Shown here piece by piece: positions 21,967 through 33,963 of a stretch of DNA of 64,000 bases. Below the pieces are notes generated by a model. The model searched no databases, had not been told where the DNA came from, and was given only the letters and a program-made list of their open reading frames with translations. Position 1 is the stretch's first letter; every line of letters starts with the position of its first letter. Source of the DNA: Phellopilus nigrolimitatus (lineage: Eukaryota; Basidiomycota; Agaricomycetes; Hymenochaetales; Hymenochaetaceae); the NCBI GenBank assembly GCA_021029095.1, contig JAJOHG010000074.1:62001-126000 (forward strand), written 5' to 3'. The position numbers and the translations under genes were made by a program.

Positions 21967-23655
21967 TTACGCAAGGCTCGGAGTCAGGACGTTGACGGAC
22001 TCGATGCCGTCTGCGTACTGGCGAAGGTAGTCAGCCATTGTTTTATCTGAAACATGTGTTCGTTGATCAGTTTGCTTGTACGACATTACGACAGTAAAAG
22101 GGAGAGGGAAATAAACTCACAGATACTAACGGCCTCATAAACCGACTTCTCCATGTACAGTGGCTTGTCCTAATCAAGAGAAATATCAGTAGCTAGCTTC
22201 GAAAGAGTCAAGGTCAGTTATGTTCACTTACGACACCCTTCGCACTGCCCTCAAGCCATGCCTTGATCTCCAGTGCATCATTGTGCGCAGATCTCCAGAG
22301 CGAAACTATGACAGGGATGTTTTGGTTGAAGAGCTGAAGATTTTCAGTGCCGAGCAGTTTGAGCTTCTCGTGTGTCACTTTGATGTCGTTGACCGACTCA
22401 ACCAAGTCATCGATACGTGCTTGTATGGCACTGACTTCATTATTTCTGGCTAAAGAAGCCAAAAAGGGGTATCAGAGTAAGAAAGAATGAAGAAGAAGAG
22501 AGGACTGACAGTTGATGGTAGTGATAATGTTGAACATGAAGACGGCGCCTATGCCAGCAACGAGCAGACCGCCGATCTAATCTGCTTATCAGGCACATTC
22601 GGACGAAGGCCGTAGCTCGAGGATGGACTTACAATGACAAACGGCACGAGAGGACCTGTAATTGAAAGCATAGCTTGGACCACAGGCAATGCGGCGGTAG
22701 CGATCCCACTGAACACAGTGAGATTGGACCTGAGGTCAGAAATCTCTGTATTCATTTTCTTCAAATCCCTACGCAGTTGCTCGAGTTCTTTGGTGTCTGC
22801 GCCTTCCTTATCGGAGGCCCAGTCACCGAAAGAACCGATGAACGCAGTAAAATCATTCTTGATATTGTCGAAACTGTCATCAATGGCTCCAGTGTCCTTG
22901 GAAAAAGTGTCGGCTTCCTGCCGGCATTCAGGATATCAGATGAAGCATTAGGTAGAAACTAGAAAGTCACATAAGAGCATACATTGATGAACTGCGTGAT
23001 TTTTTTCAACCTCTCCTCCGTAGATTGAGATTCATCGTTGCAAAAAGGAATGATAACCGTGTCGAATTCTAATGATTTTCTGCATCAGCACATTCAATGT
23101 AACATGATATAGAAGCCTGAATCGAACTTACGCTGACCATAGACAGAGATCTTGACAGCGAGATCCTTGCTTAAATGTACAGCCCGCAGATACTCCTGCA
23201 AGAGGTGGGGAATAATCAGAGATCGCATTTCCCAAAGCCGCGCCGCGACGGAATGAAAAAGAGTGACATACTTGATTCAAACGTGCAAGTCTCGGGACGA
23301 AGGGTCCCTCTTTCGGTGGAATATTCTTCGCATCAATCTTCGCCAGCTCTACCGTAAGGTTGGTGAACATGATCTCGATAGCTTTGCATGCGGCAGATGC
23401 CTTGACAGCAGCTTCTTTAAATTTATCAGCAGCTTCCGGAGACGAGATCGTCTTGGCCACGCCGAGGCTGAAGGCAGCTTTCTGCTCATCCGTCAAAACC
23501 GGCATCTCGTGAGGATTGGAGGAAAGAACACCGATTTCATACTGGGGAAGCTGGTCAATAGCGTTGAGGACGTCCTGAGGTTTGGGGTTGGATCCGAGAC
23601 TCTGCTCGAAGCGTGCAACGACAGACTCGTACGAGGGAGGACCATCAGAGGACAT
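21967..23655 (-). CDS. Helical hairpin protein C (possible alpha-pore-forming-type family)
   Basis: Eight exons: 23,655-23,272, 23,195-23,132, 23,068-22,983, 22,917-22,633, 22,576-22,510, 22,449-22,232, 22,169-22,121 and 22,046-21,967. They sum to 1,233 bases (410 residues) without internal stops. It begins MSSDGPPSYESVV (PPxY motif). Exons 4-5 give two adjacent hydrophobic helices (GIATAALPVVQAMLSI and IGGLLVAGIGAVFMF) forming a hairpin between charged coiled-coil-like helices; exon 6 contains LKLLGTENL and WLEGSA. It is the duplication partner of gene A yet differs at many residues, while all splice sites and the frame are kept, which suggests selection on both. Function unknown; the pore-forming suggestion rests on layout only. 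Confidence 0.87.
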
Positions 23656-23741
23656 GTTGTTGACTGAGCTGAGCGTGCAGCAGCAAGTGTGGGGCACTGA
23701 GGCGAAGAGCGGATAGAGAAGAGGGAGACGAGGGCGATATA

Positions 23742-23749
23742 CTTATATA
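23742..23749 (-). promoter_or_regulatory. TATA box of gene C
   Basis: The minus strand reads TATATAAG about 87 bases before the ATG at 23,655, in DNA duplicated with the gene A promoter. Confidence 0.6.
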
Positions 23750-24689
23750 GCAGAACAAGCAAAGCAAAGCTTGAGGAGCAAGAAGATCCAGCAGTGATTA
23801 GTGTATAATTCTAGTAGTGTGTGCTATTGACGTATCGACAAGGCGCGAACAGCGGCGTGAAGTCGCCATATTTGTTTTCTGAAAAGCATGACGAAGACGT
23901 CTATTCATGCTATCTAGTCTTGACGAATGTCTACTCCTTGTTTCCCTATCGATCAAGAACACGAGCCAGGTGGCCAGCTGTTGACGCTCATCTCCACGAT
24001 ACTCAAGGCGTTACCCCTGAACTGTAGACTTCAAAGTTCAAGGGCTGCCTCGATGAACTAGCAATGGGGTCTCCTGGAACAAAAATTAGGGAAACCAGCT
24101 ACAGATTGAGGCCTGTGGAGACCAAGATTTATGCTATTGGTGCCCTGAGGTCCAACACTCACGATAATACATTTGACGCCTCACGGAGAAGTCCGATTGA
24201 GCCATCCGACGGTTCAGTAGAACCATCCTCGCGTCAGATGGACTCGACCGTCTTCTTGCCCCGCTGAACGAACAAAATAGATTGGTGGGAATAAGTACAT
24301 TCTGCAATAAAATAGCAAGTCGTGTCAATACATGTACTATGCATAGTAGCGCGAAGAATAGAAGAAAATGAATGGAGGAGAGTACCGTATAAAATGTGCT
24401 ATACATGTGGGCGATGGTTGATGCAGGACAAAAAGACACCGTGCTATGAATATCGTCATCAGAGTAGGCCTCGAAGTCCAAGAGAAGAGAATTAAGTAAA
24501 AGAAGGACGAGATGGCCCTACGTACCACCGCAAAGAAAAAAAGCGCCCTTCTCAACGTGCCTCCAAAGCAAGCCCCAATTTCCAGGAGTCCAATCCCACC
24601 CCGCATTTTTTCCCATCACATCATCACGCATTCCTTCTCCTAGAGCGTACTTCCCTGTATGCCCATCTTCGCAAACGCGTTGTGTCGCA

Positions 24690-26260
24690 CGCCGCCGCCG
24701 AGGCCACGGAGGCGGGGTCTGCTCGCGTTCCTGGAGATGATGGCGGCGGAAGCGTCTCCGCGTGCGCCTGCTGCTGATGCTGCTAATATGGGTAGGACAG
24801 GAGGTTCGCCTGCGCGAGTGTGGGAGCCGGCACAGAAGCCTGGCGGGGGTGGCTCACGCTCCCGCGCTGGTCGGCGCGGAAGCGCAAGTTGCGGCGAACC
24901 ACGTCAACGACGCGCGCCGAATCCGGGCGCGGCGAGCGTGACCTCTGCTCTCGTTCTCGTTTCCGGTCCATGTTCGGAATTGGGCTCAGATCCGCAAGCC
25001 GGTCTTGCTCGGGGATTGCGCGAGGATAGGGATGGGCGCGGGAGTAGGCGTCCGAGCGCTGCCGTGTGAACGTGCGTTTCCGGACGAGCGTAAACTCCGT
25101 GAGCGTGTTGTGCTCCCGCTGGAAAGCGGAGAGCTCGTAGGCTGCGCGAGTGCAGCTAGCCAGTCGCGCGCGTCTGCGTTACCTTGTGCAGCGGCCTGGA
25201 AGGAAATAAGTTCAGGTTAAAAACGAGTTTCGTATTTAATTAAGACGGACGTGCGCTCACCTTCTCATACCACTTGAGCGCGCGCTGCACATCCTGCAGC
25301 GTGCCGACGCCGATTTCACAGTAGCCCATCGCGAACCGCACACTCGGGCGGCCAACGCGGGCGCCGCGCTCCGCAAATGCGCACCTCGTCTTTCGCGAAT
25401 CCGCCGCCGATGCTGCCCTCTCCCTCCACTGCGCCGCAGAGGAACCACTTGCTGAGCGCCATGTCTACCTCGGGCTCGCTCTGCTTGCTCGCGAGGCTGT
25501 AGTACTGCAGGCTGAGAAGCAGGTCGGACGGGAATGGCGCGACCGCGAACTCATATATGTGCCCGAGCGTATACTGCGCGGGCGCGAAGTGCAGGAACGC
25601 TTCGCGCTCGAGGAACCGGCGCGCCTCGTGCGCGGGCGATTCCGTGCTGGGCGGGAGGAGCGGCACGTTGCCGAACGCCTCGTAGTCGCGTCCGAGGCGG
25701 AATCACGCTGCGTGGTGCCCGGCGCGTGCGGCGGCCTCGAAGGTGCGGAAGGCTGCGCGCGGGTTCGGCGCGATGTGCTCTGTGAAGGCGGCGGCGACTG
25801 CTAGCGTCGCGCGTAGGTAGAGGGCCTCGGCGGCAGCGGAGCCGAGCCTGGTGCCGGAGGACGGGACGATGAGGATAAGCACGAGGAGCGTCTCGGTGCA
25901 GGGTCATCGATTTGGGCGGGGCCTATGGGCAGATCTGTGCTGGTGCCGGTAAGAGGCGCTTGTTCGATTGACTAGGAAGAGGACGTCGCGAATCCACTCT
26001 TCTCTGCCGGTGGCATCGGCGTTCGGGGATTGGATGGATGGAGGTGCGGCTTCGAGCGAGAACACGGTGGGGATCGTCACGGGTGGGGGTGAAGGAATGC
26101 GCTGGGCGCCATTTGACAGAGCGTCTCTTCCGGGCATATGCGGACGAAGAGCCGCCGGCGAGCTGTCGCCTCGAGGCGGCGATGTGCTGAGCGTCCTCAC
26201 TTTTCGTGGGAGGCTCGCACTGAGATTGAGCCCCGGAGCAGACGTCTCAAGCACGCCATC
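24690..26260 (-). pseudogene. Sel1-repeat protein remnant (Skt5/chitin-synthase-regulator type)
   Basis: The minus strand gives an N-terminal serine/proline-rich part (26,254 downward), then EEWIRDVLFLVNR near 25,990, then Sel1-like units: AAFTEHIAPN, FAPAQYTLGHIYEFA near 25,570, LLLSLQYYSLASKQSEPEVDMALSKWFLCGA near 25,470 and FAKDEVRICG near 25,390, followed downstream by a QGNADARDWL piece near 25,180. Skt5/Chs4-type proteins use Sel1 repeats to activate and localise chitin synthase. Frames change between blocks and stops occur near 25,315, so this copy is broken. Sel1 proteins are numerous, so the Skt5 link is tentative. Confidence 0.5.
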
Positions 26261-29190
26261 ACTAGAATCGCGACGCGACGGCGCGCCATGGACGTGTGCT
26301 CAGCATGCTGCTCAAACGTCGCAACGACTGCGTTTTGGACGACGAGCTCACTTCATCGAGCCATATCTTCGGCCTATGAATCGTCGCGTACCCCGCGCCT
26401 GGTGGTAATGGTTGCGGAGTGGACATCCTCCTCGGGGCGTGCTCTTCGAGAGGAAGGATGATCTGCAGACGCGGCAAACGCGTGTCGGTGAGGGCAGTGG
26501 AGGTAAGAACTCACATCCACCTGCGTACTCGACATCTACTTTTGTTGTCCCCGTGAAAAAATGCTGTCGCGGTCGACGTGTAAGTCTGGGGGGAGGGAAG
26601 GGTTGCAGCAATTGCGCCCGTACCGGTGGTGCTCACCACGGACAGGAGTACCAGCGTCCAGGCACGCTCTCGGCCCCGGACGAGCAGCGCAGGAAGGGAC
26701 CAGCGAAGACATTGTGTTAGGAGGACTTGGAGGATGGACGCGCTTGGAGGAGGGGTCTCCTCCTGCTTCTACCGGCCCTTTTGCTGGGCGAGCGAGCGCG
26801 AGGAGAAGCGGCGTGTACCCGTGCGCTTTCCGAACTGCAAGACGCCGTCCGTCTCTAGCATGCGCGCACCGTCCGCACGGCGCCACTCGGCGGAGGGGGC
26901 TCCGGACTGCTTCCTGTACGCACCGTCTCACAACATCGGCGTCGACGGGCCGCGCTTTGGCTTGCGCACCGGAGCGCACCTTTCCGCGTCTGCGGCACGC
27001 GCAGGCACGCTGGCTCGTCCGGGGCCCGGGTTGATTCCCCGGGCGCAGCGCAGCGGTGCGCACGCGTACAAGGTCTAGCTGGGTTGACGGAGGACGTCTA
27101 GTAGGCGGTCGCGTAGTGCGTGTACGCGGCGCTCCAGCGGCCAACCATCGCGGTGAGCTCTCTTTTTCAAGAGGCGTAGCGTGAAGTGGCGGCTGACGCG
27201 TAAAAGCAGCATGTGCACGATGATTCAGACGCCGGGAGTACGCAGCATGTCTGTCCACCCGGTGTAACCGCATTCGATCGTGCTTGGCGCGAAGCCAGAC
27301 TGGAGAGCGAAGCAGCGCGTCGACGACTTTGCGGCGCTGCGCGACTTACCTTGAGGTGCGTTCTCAGCTGGTCTAATGACTCCTTTGTGGCTCACGTACT
27401 AATGGTAACATTTCTCTCGATGTGCAGTATAGCTGTCTCTTCTCGTGCGACCCGCTGGCGCCCTACGTCCCCCTCTAGTTGGTCAGCCTTTGCGTCTCGG
27501 ACTAGTCGACCGCGGCCGCAAGCACCGACGCACCCCAGAATGAGGCGCGCAGCGCCAGACGAGGGCAGGAGGCGCCATCCGTAGCGGAGTACACCGCGCT
27601 GTGTCGTTGCGTGCCCATTTTGTGAACGCATCCACGGCGTATCGCCGGACGCGCTTGCGCTACCAGCTCGGCGGCGCACGGCGCAGTTATGGATCACGTA
27701 GGCGACGGCGCCGCTCCTAGCCGACGCCATTTGGCGGCGGCGCGACGCTGCAACTGTGCACCTTGCGGAGCGCGCCTCAGCGCGAGGAGGCATTTGCGCG
27801 TGTGGTATGCCGCCTTCCGGCCGATTCACTTCCCGGTTCTTTTGCGCGGCTGATTGGCGTCGCAGAGCGCGGACAATGGACGCCGCTGTGCGGAAGACGT
27901 GGCGAGCGAGGGAATCGTCAAAATTGGCCGCGCGCGTACGCGCCGCGGACAGCAAGCTGGACGCAGACGAAGAACGGTGAAGACGTGCCACTCGACCAGG
28001 CGGCGCCCGTGCTCGAATCTGCACTCGAGTGCGGGCGGGCGCGGAGACAGGAGACCGGCGAGGCGCCGAAGAACAGGGATGCGCAGGGGAAATGAGTGAA
28101 GCATGGGGCGGCGGCGGGCTCCCTCTGCTGCTGCATCCGTATGATTTAATACGTGCAAGTGGGATCAATACACTTGCATCCGAGTGCGGGAGTTCGGCGA
28201 GAAAGCAGGGGATGTACGTCCCAGTAGCAGGCGAGGGTAGACACATTGTCGAAACGACCAGCACCTGCTTGTGTGTGCATTCTTTGGATTTAAAAGCACG
28301 ACTCTCAAGTACATATCGTTTGATGTACGCGCTTTCAGCTCGTACGTGCTTTCTCTGGATCTGAAAGCTCGATATTGACTTGCTTGCCGTCTAGGATGCG
28401 TGCCCTTCCAGCTTGGGATGCAGAAGCGGGTCACATAATATCCTACGCTATCGCGTTAAAAGCGTCCTAACGCTTGTTTTTTCCTTGTGCGCGTGCAGCT
28501 CTTCCAGCAGAAGAAGGGCGAGAGGCAGTCGAGCGAGTCGGCAGGCGGCGGGCGGCGGGTGACATCCGCTGTTCAAGGTCCCGATGAAGCGCGCGACTCA
28601 GTGCTGTTGGCCGAGAACGGGCACCCAGCCGGCTGGCGAATCTCCAGGAGGATTGCGCAGACATGGCGAAGGCAGGCAGCGAGTGGTGCAGTAGGGCATT
28701 TTCAGTCGTCTGAGCGCTCATCTGAGCGCTCGTCATGCTCGAGGCTTGCTACGGATGGAACGAAAGCACGCTACTCTACGAATACGGTCTCTTGGTCTCT
28801 CTTCTATATTTCTTCCCCTTTTCCCCCTTGTTTTTGTGCATGTCTTTTAATACCCGACCGTATTCATTACGACTCGACGGGACCGGCGACATGCATGCCT
28901 ATGAATGTCTTGCGAATCAGAGCCTTCTTCACGATTTTCGTTCTCTTCCCTCTCCTTATCCGCGTATGCAATCTACATTTCGTCCTGCCGTACTTATATA
29001 ATTTTAACCTTAGCGAGGAGACGGGCGTGGGTTTATTTTTGTTTCGAATGCAAAGGATCACCTTTTTTTTCGGGGTTTGCGAGTGGGAGTTGCTGTACTT
29101 GACTTGATAACCAGGTCGCATCGTCGACAGACTAATTCAGCATATGAATTTTCAAGTTTAGCTCCAAGACATCGGGCTATAAGCAATTAA
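26261..29190. other. GC-rich region without an assigned gene
   Basis: Long frames exist on both strands (for example 26,536-27,273 and 27,392-28,264 on the minus strand), but they are arginine/alanine/proline-rich and mutually overlapping, as expected of GC-rich DNA that lacks stops by chance. A plus-strand stretch from 28,487 (QLFQQKKGERQSSESAGG) and a direct TCTGAGCGCTCA repeat near 28,710-28,730 stand out slightly. From about 28,790 the composition becomes AT-richer. I see nothing I can name. Confidence 0.35.
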
Positions 29191-29202
29191 AGAAGGAGGA
29201 GT

Positions 29203-31155
29203 CTAACGCATGGGTACGGACGAAGACCGAGACCGAGACCTTGAATGTATAGAAAACTCCCTACATATAACGACCGCTGAAGGACGTTCAGATCCCACCG
29301 GGTGCCAACACTCTGTAACCAGCTCCCAGACTCTCGCTATTAGCCCCCGACCGGATGCATCAAAGGGAGGCTGATCGGGACGTCCGTCATTTAGGACCGT
29401 CGTGATCACCGCTGCATCATGAATACCCTGGAATGGAACAGCATCCGTGAACACCTTCCAGATTGACATGATATTAGATAGGAGAAGTATCATACACTCA
29501 TTTATAGAATACAACGTACCTCAACGCATGTCATCCCAAACGCGTAAATATCGCTTTGAGTGGTCTGACGTCCGTTTCCTCCATACTTAGACGGATACAG
29601 AAGCTCGGGTGCCTGCCAACGAAGGCTTCCACCGCCATGCGTAGAACCCGTCGTAGCTGAAAACACCGCTTCGATGCGCGAGAGTCCGAAATCACTCAAA
29701 AGTGGGTCTCCGTCATCGTCGATAAGAATATTTGCCTTCAGTGAACACGTACTATTAGTTCGACCTTGCGCTTGAACCTAAGAATGGACTTACGCAGCGG
29801 AGATCACCATGCACTACGGGTGGCGAAAGTCCGTGTAAGTACTCGATTCCCTTTATTACTCCGCACAGCTGTCCACAAGAGGAATACACGAAGCATTACA
29901 TCCTCAAGTGTTTTGATCACACTTAGTTGCTTACCATGCGTGTCCGATCGGTTCTTGGATTTTCCAATAGGAAATGTCCCAAGTCGCCATTTTGCATCCA
30001 GGGCGAAACCATTGCTACCTTTTGAGTAGGGCCGCTCCCAATATATGCCAGTCCAAGTAAAGGAATAATGTTTTCGTGGTCAAAGGTCTTCCACAGCATC
30101 GCCTCGGAGCACATAGACTGGAAAGCTCAATATATAAGCATCCAATAAGCATGAGTGTCTCGGGCATACCTGAAAACATCGCTTCCACCCCAGATGCTCA
30201 GATGTTCCGAAAAAGCGCAAAACTTTCATAGCAACAACTGAGCCAGAAGCTAAGCTACCTTTGTATACATCTGCGAACCCGCCGCCAGATACAGCGTGGT
30301 TATCCGAGAGTGATACGTCTTGGATATACGCCCTAGGCGGTATAAAGCCATGCTTTTCCGCTGAACGTCTTACGATGCTGCGTAGCAAACCTTGCATTTC
30401 GGGTTGTTCAATTGCATAGAACAAATGATGCTTTTGGATTACCTATTATTATTATTATTTTACTTAGTATGGGTTTTTCTGTAGAAAACACAACTCACGC
30501 TGTAAGCGTCAACAACAATAGCCTTATCCCTGTCGGTAAGAACTTGCAAAGATTGTCTCATCGTACCGTCAAATCGACGTAGCCGGCGGATGCTGAGATG
30601 CCTGTCTGCTATCCTTGTGAACACGAGAAATTTGCTATAACTTTCATTCAGTCTGTCTGGAAGGTAAGAATAAGCCGAGTTTTCGTAATTTGCGTACGAT
30701 ACATATTCCATTATATCTTCCAATGTATCATATATATCCGACCCGTTAGAGGTAATCCAAGCTGATGCTGGACCAAACGATTGAACCGTCATTATATTCT
30801 TTAACTTATCCTTCACTTGGTCCAGGAGAATTGAACACCCGTCGGAATAGAACATTGTAAACTGTTAAAAGGACGGAAAAACACGACGATAGGATTATAG
30901 TGCAAACATTAGGATTGAAGATATGCGTACAGTAGTGATGTTATCAAATAGAATGTCCTTGTCCATTATGGCCGTGTAATTAGGAACGATGAATTGGTTA
31001 TCCAAAATAACAAAGACTGCATCTAGCCATTCATCGAGCGACGTCCCTGGATCCTTGATGATTTCAATGGACCTAGAATCGTAGGCTGTTTCGCAAAAGC
31101 TAGCGATTTCATTTTTCATATCATCAATCAAGTTCGTTCCAAAGAATTCAGACAT
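29203..31155 (-). CDS. Tyrosine-kinase-like (TKL) protein kinase with helical N-terminal region
   Basis: Seven exons, all with phase-0 introns: 31,155-30,931, 30,861-30,499, 30,442-30,170, 30,117-29,935, 29,868-29,794, 29,735-29,520 and 29,454-29,203. They total 1,587 bases (528 residues). Residues 1-200 are an unassigned, probably helical region. The kinase domain follows, with glycine loop SGGGFADVYKG, lysine VAMKVL, catalytic loop HGDLRC-ANIL (HRD replaced by HGD, as in many mushroom TKL kinases), SDFGLSR, WQAPELL and a C-lobe ECWHPVGSERPSA. All key residues are present, so it is probably active on Ser/Thr or Tyr. No transmembrane segment is seen. It lies alone in the spacer of the inverted repeat and is the only intact gene between 23.7 and 36.5 kb. 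Confidence 0.9.
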
Positions 31156-32678
31156 TGGTTGTCAACGAAGATACACTAGATTGTCTGTAGGTGACAGTAG
31201 AAGTAGGAGTCCAAGTGCGTCGTAGATTCGACCTGGGCTTAGGGTTCGGCGGCACAGCTTCGTTCTAAAAAAAGGTTCATGTTGTAAAACACGTAAAAGG
31301 ACACGTCAAATCTGAATGAGACAAAAGATCATACCTTTTGAGTCTTTTCTGGGTGATAATTCTATGCTGTATCGCACAGTTGTCTTCGTTCGATAATAGC
31401 AAAATCAATAGGTACAACTGGTTAGCGTCTAGTTGCATGGTTCGCATTATCACGAAGCTCAATCTTCGCCGGCATATCATAATCAGTCCTTCCTTGCGGA
31501 TATAGCGGTTGTCAGAGCAACATATATTCCAAGTGTCCTGATCCTGCCCTATTCACAAACGTCAAAGGAGGGCTCTTAATCTTAGGGCCTGTAAAAGGTC
31601 CCGCTACGCAAATTGAGATAGTTTCAGACGGTATAAATTGATACCCTGGACGATGAGCGATACCGCGTATAAAAACAGGGGAGTTTTATGGTGCATTATT
31701 CGAAGGTAGTCGAGTCAGAACAGAATTGGAAAGCGAGTGCTGAGGAAAGTGCTCACTTAATCTCTTTGGGTGCGTCTAAGACAGCTCATGTGACGATCTC
31801 TTCGCGGACTCTGCAATAATAGACATAATAAGTAGCGTTTCGCGTTCAAACGTAAACGACTTAGTTGAACTCTGGAGCACTCAGAAGCCGATCGGGGTCG
31901 GTTCAGCGCCGCATTACGCAGTGGTGATGGGAGAGGAGACATGTCAGCTGACGCCGTACGGCAGGATCTCGTATAAGAAGAGGGAAATGCGCTGCTGATG
32001 GCCGCTTGGAACGGATTGGGTTCCAGCCCTGCACGAGCATAGCTTTGGCTTTTGATCACCCGGCTTTCCGAACCGCGACCTGCAAACAGAGTAATAGAGG
32101 GAGAGGGGAACGCGCGTGCAGTGCATTGTAGTTATTTTTTGCCTACAGTGATCTAAAATATGTCCAATAAGAGTCGTAATATGCCACGCGGAGCAGCGTC
32201 CACTCACTCAAGTTCTTTTTGCTGTGTCTGTATTTATTATCCATCTTCAACCAGTACTGGATGAGCTGTCAAGGTACTTGACCGCTTCCTCAAAGGCACA
32301 TTGATCCTGCAGACACAGGGGTGCGCTGACGCCGACGACGAATGTGCGACCTCCAAGCCAGTACACGCAAGGCACGGCCGGACTCATCGTTCAGCCGCGC
32401 TGCCGCGCAACTGCGTCTTCCAGACGCCCTGCATTCAGAACAGGCCGGGGAGGAGTTGCGCGGACGTCGCGTAGCAGCCCGGGTTCACGAGGTGCGCCGT
32501 GCGACGCACGGCAGAGAGGCTGCACATTTTTTCGTGTTCAAATTTTTTCGCAGACAGACAAAAAGCGCACATATAGAAGGAAATATATTTTAACAAAAGA
32601 AAAGAAAAAGTTGTAAGTATACGAAGGAGCGAATTTGTGCAATGGGCGCAGTGTCATGCTCACCCGGAAGACCATGCA
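31156..32678. other. Intergenic region upstream of the kinase
   Basis: Short, unrelated frames only. A GC-rich patch at 32,340-32,520 encodes possible coding remnants on either strand, but no motif is recognisable. The region ends at the inner edge of the right inverted-repeat arm. Confidence 0.4.
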
Positions 32679-32764
32679 TCCACCAATCCTCAAAACGATA
32701 GTGCACGCAAAGACAGGCGACGGTGCTGCCCTCCACGCCCATACGCCTCTGCGCACCGCTGTCA

Positions 32765-32899
<135 letters not shown>

Positions 32900-33483
32900 T
32901 TAGTCGAGGTTGACGGCATTGAGCTTCGCGTCTGAGATGTCGTGGAACAAGCTGCACTTGCAGTTGAGAATGGTAATCTTGAGCGGCTCGACCTCTTTCG
33001 TAAGCGGGCTCGCGGCAATACCCGTGTCCGCGTTGAAAAATCTGGCCTGCCTCGGATTGCAAAGTTGCAAGCCGTGAGGCCTCGATAGTGCGATTGCCGA
33101 CCGTGGTGACTTTCCAGATGAGCCTGTGCTTGTCGCCATCGAGACAGTCAGCGCGGCGAGCATGTCCAAGGTAATCGCGCGCGTGCGCAGCAGCCGAGGG
33201 CCTCCTCGAGGGAGACACGGCGCTCGATCTTCAGCATTCCAGTCAGAGTCGGGCGCGATGCCGGCAGCGATGTATGCAGGACTGCAACTGTCCCATTCTT
33301 CTCAGCCTTGGTCGACTGGCACGGCGCGACCCAACGTCGTGACTTGTGGGAACCGTGTCTCATCCTAGCGCCCATCTATGGAAACGATGTCTCGGTTTGA
33401 ACTCGGGTCTCATCTATCTTTCCTCTGTTTCTCGTCTCCTTTTGGTCGCTAGCCTAGGTTTTTCCACCCTCGCTAGAGCAATA

Positions 33484-33963
33484 ATGTCTGCTCCTGTTCT
33501 GAACAATTCGGCGGACAATGCGCAGATTATAGCAGCAATACGCCAGCTTTTACGTCAAATTCATTGCTGTGTCCTCGTGTCGGAGGATAACTTACGTGTT
33601 GTACTTGATCTCTAGGGTGCTCAGATAAACGAGCAGGGGGCTCAAATAAACCAGATGAACCTGACGTTGAACGAACATACCGAATGCATCGCGGAGATAT
33701 CAGAAAACCTGCAAGAGCTGAATTACTAGGTGAGCCGCTTTACCTTCTTCTGTCTGCGGGGTATGCTCATGCCGCTTCAGCAAGGAAATCGAGTTCTATC
33801 GCCGAGTAAACTCAAACGTGGTGAGTATCGGCGATTACTTGGTGCAGCCCTTGCGCAACAGCGAACCTCTGGGCGACGACGTCGCTTTCTCGAAATCACC
33901 AAAAGAACTTGCCGAGGCAACTGGTATGTATGCACGTTCCTCTCGTAATGCCGATATTCTAAG
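33484..33963 (+). CDS. Candidate small coiled-coil protein, right-arm copy
   Basis: ATG at 33,484 opens MSAPVLNNSADNAQ and an IRQLLRQIH helix. After a probable 39-base intron ending CTCTAG at about 33,616, a repeated GAQIN heptad and a polar helix follow to TAG at about 33,730, which directly precedes GTGAGC. A later stretch (about 33,780-33,963) reads KEIEFYRRVNSN, then YLVQPLRNSEPL, and ends in TAG; it may be a further exon, but an in-frame stop separates them as drawn. No family recognised. The left-arm copy is nearly identical. Confidence 0.3.

Larger units (their letters stand above)
21875..24665. repeat. Segmental duplication A/C, copy C (direct)
   Basis: Second copy of 8,879-11,985, with the same gene order and orientation. 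It lacks the 298-base segment of copy A. The join on its left is to the NAA25-like remnant and about 240 bases of unassigned DNA; on the right it gives way to the Sel1-repeat remnant. Confidence 0.88.

Noticed and set aside
26536..28264. Long minus-strand frames of 245 and 290 codons
   Set aside because: They are Arg/Ala/Pro-rich, overlap equally long frames on the other strand and show no motif, as expected of GC-rich DNA.
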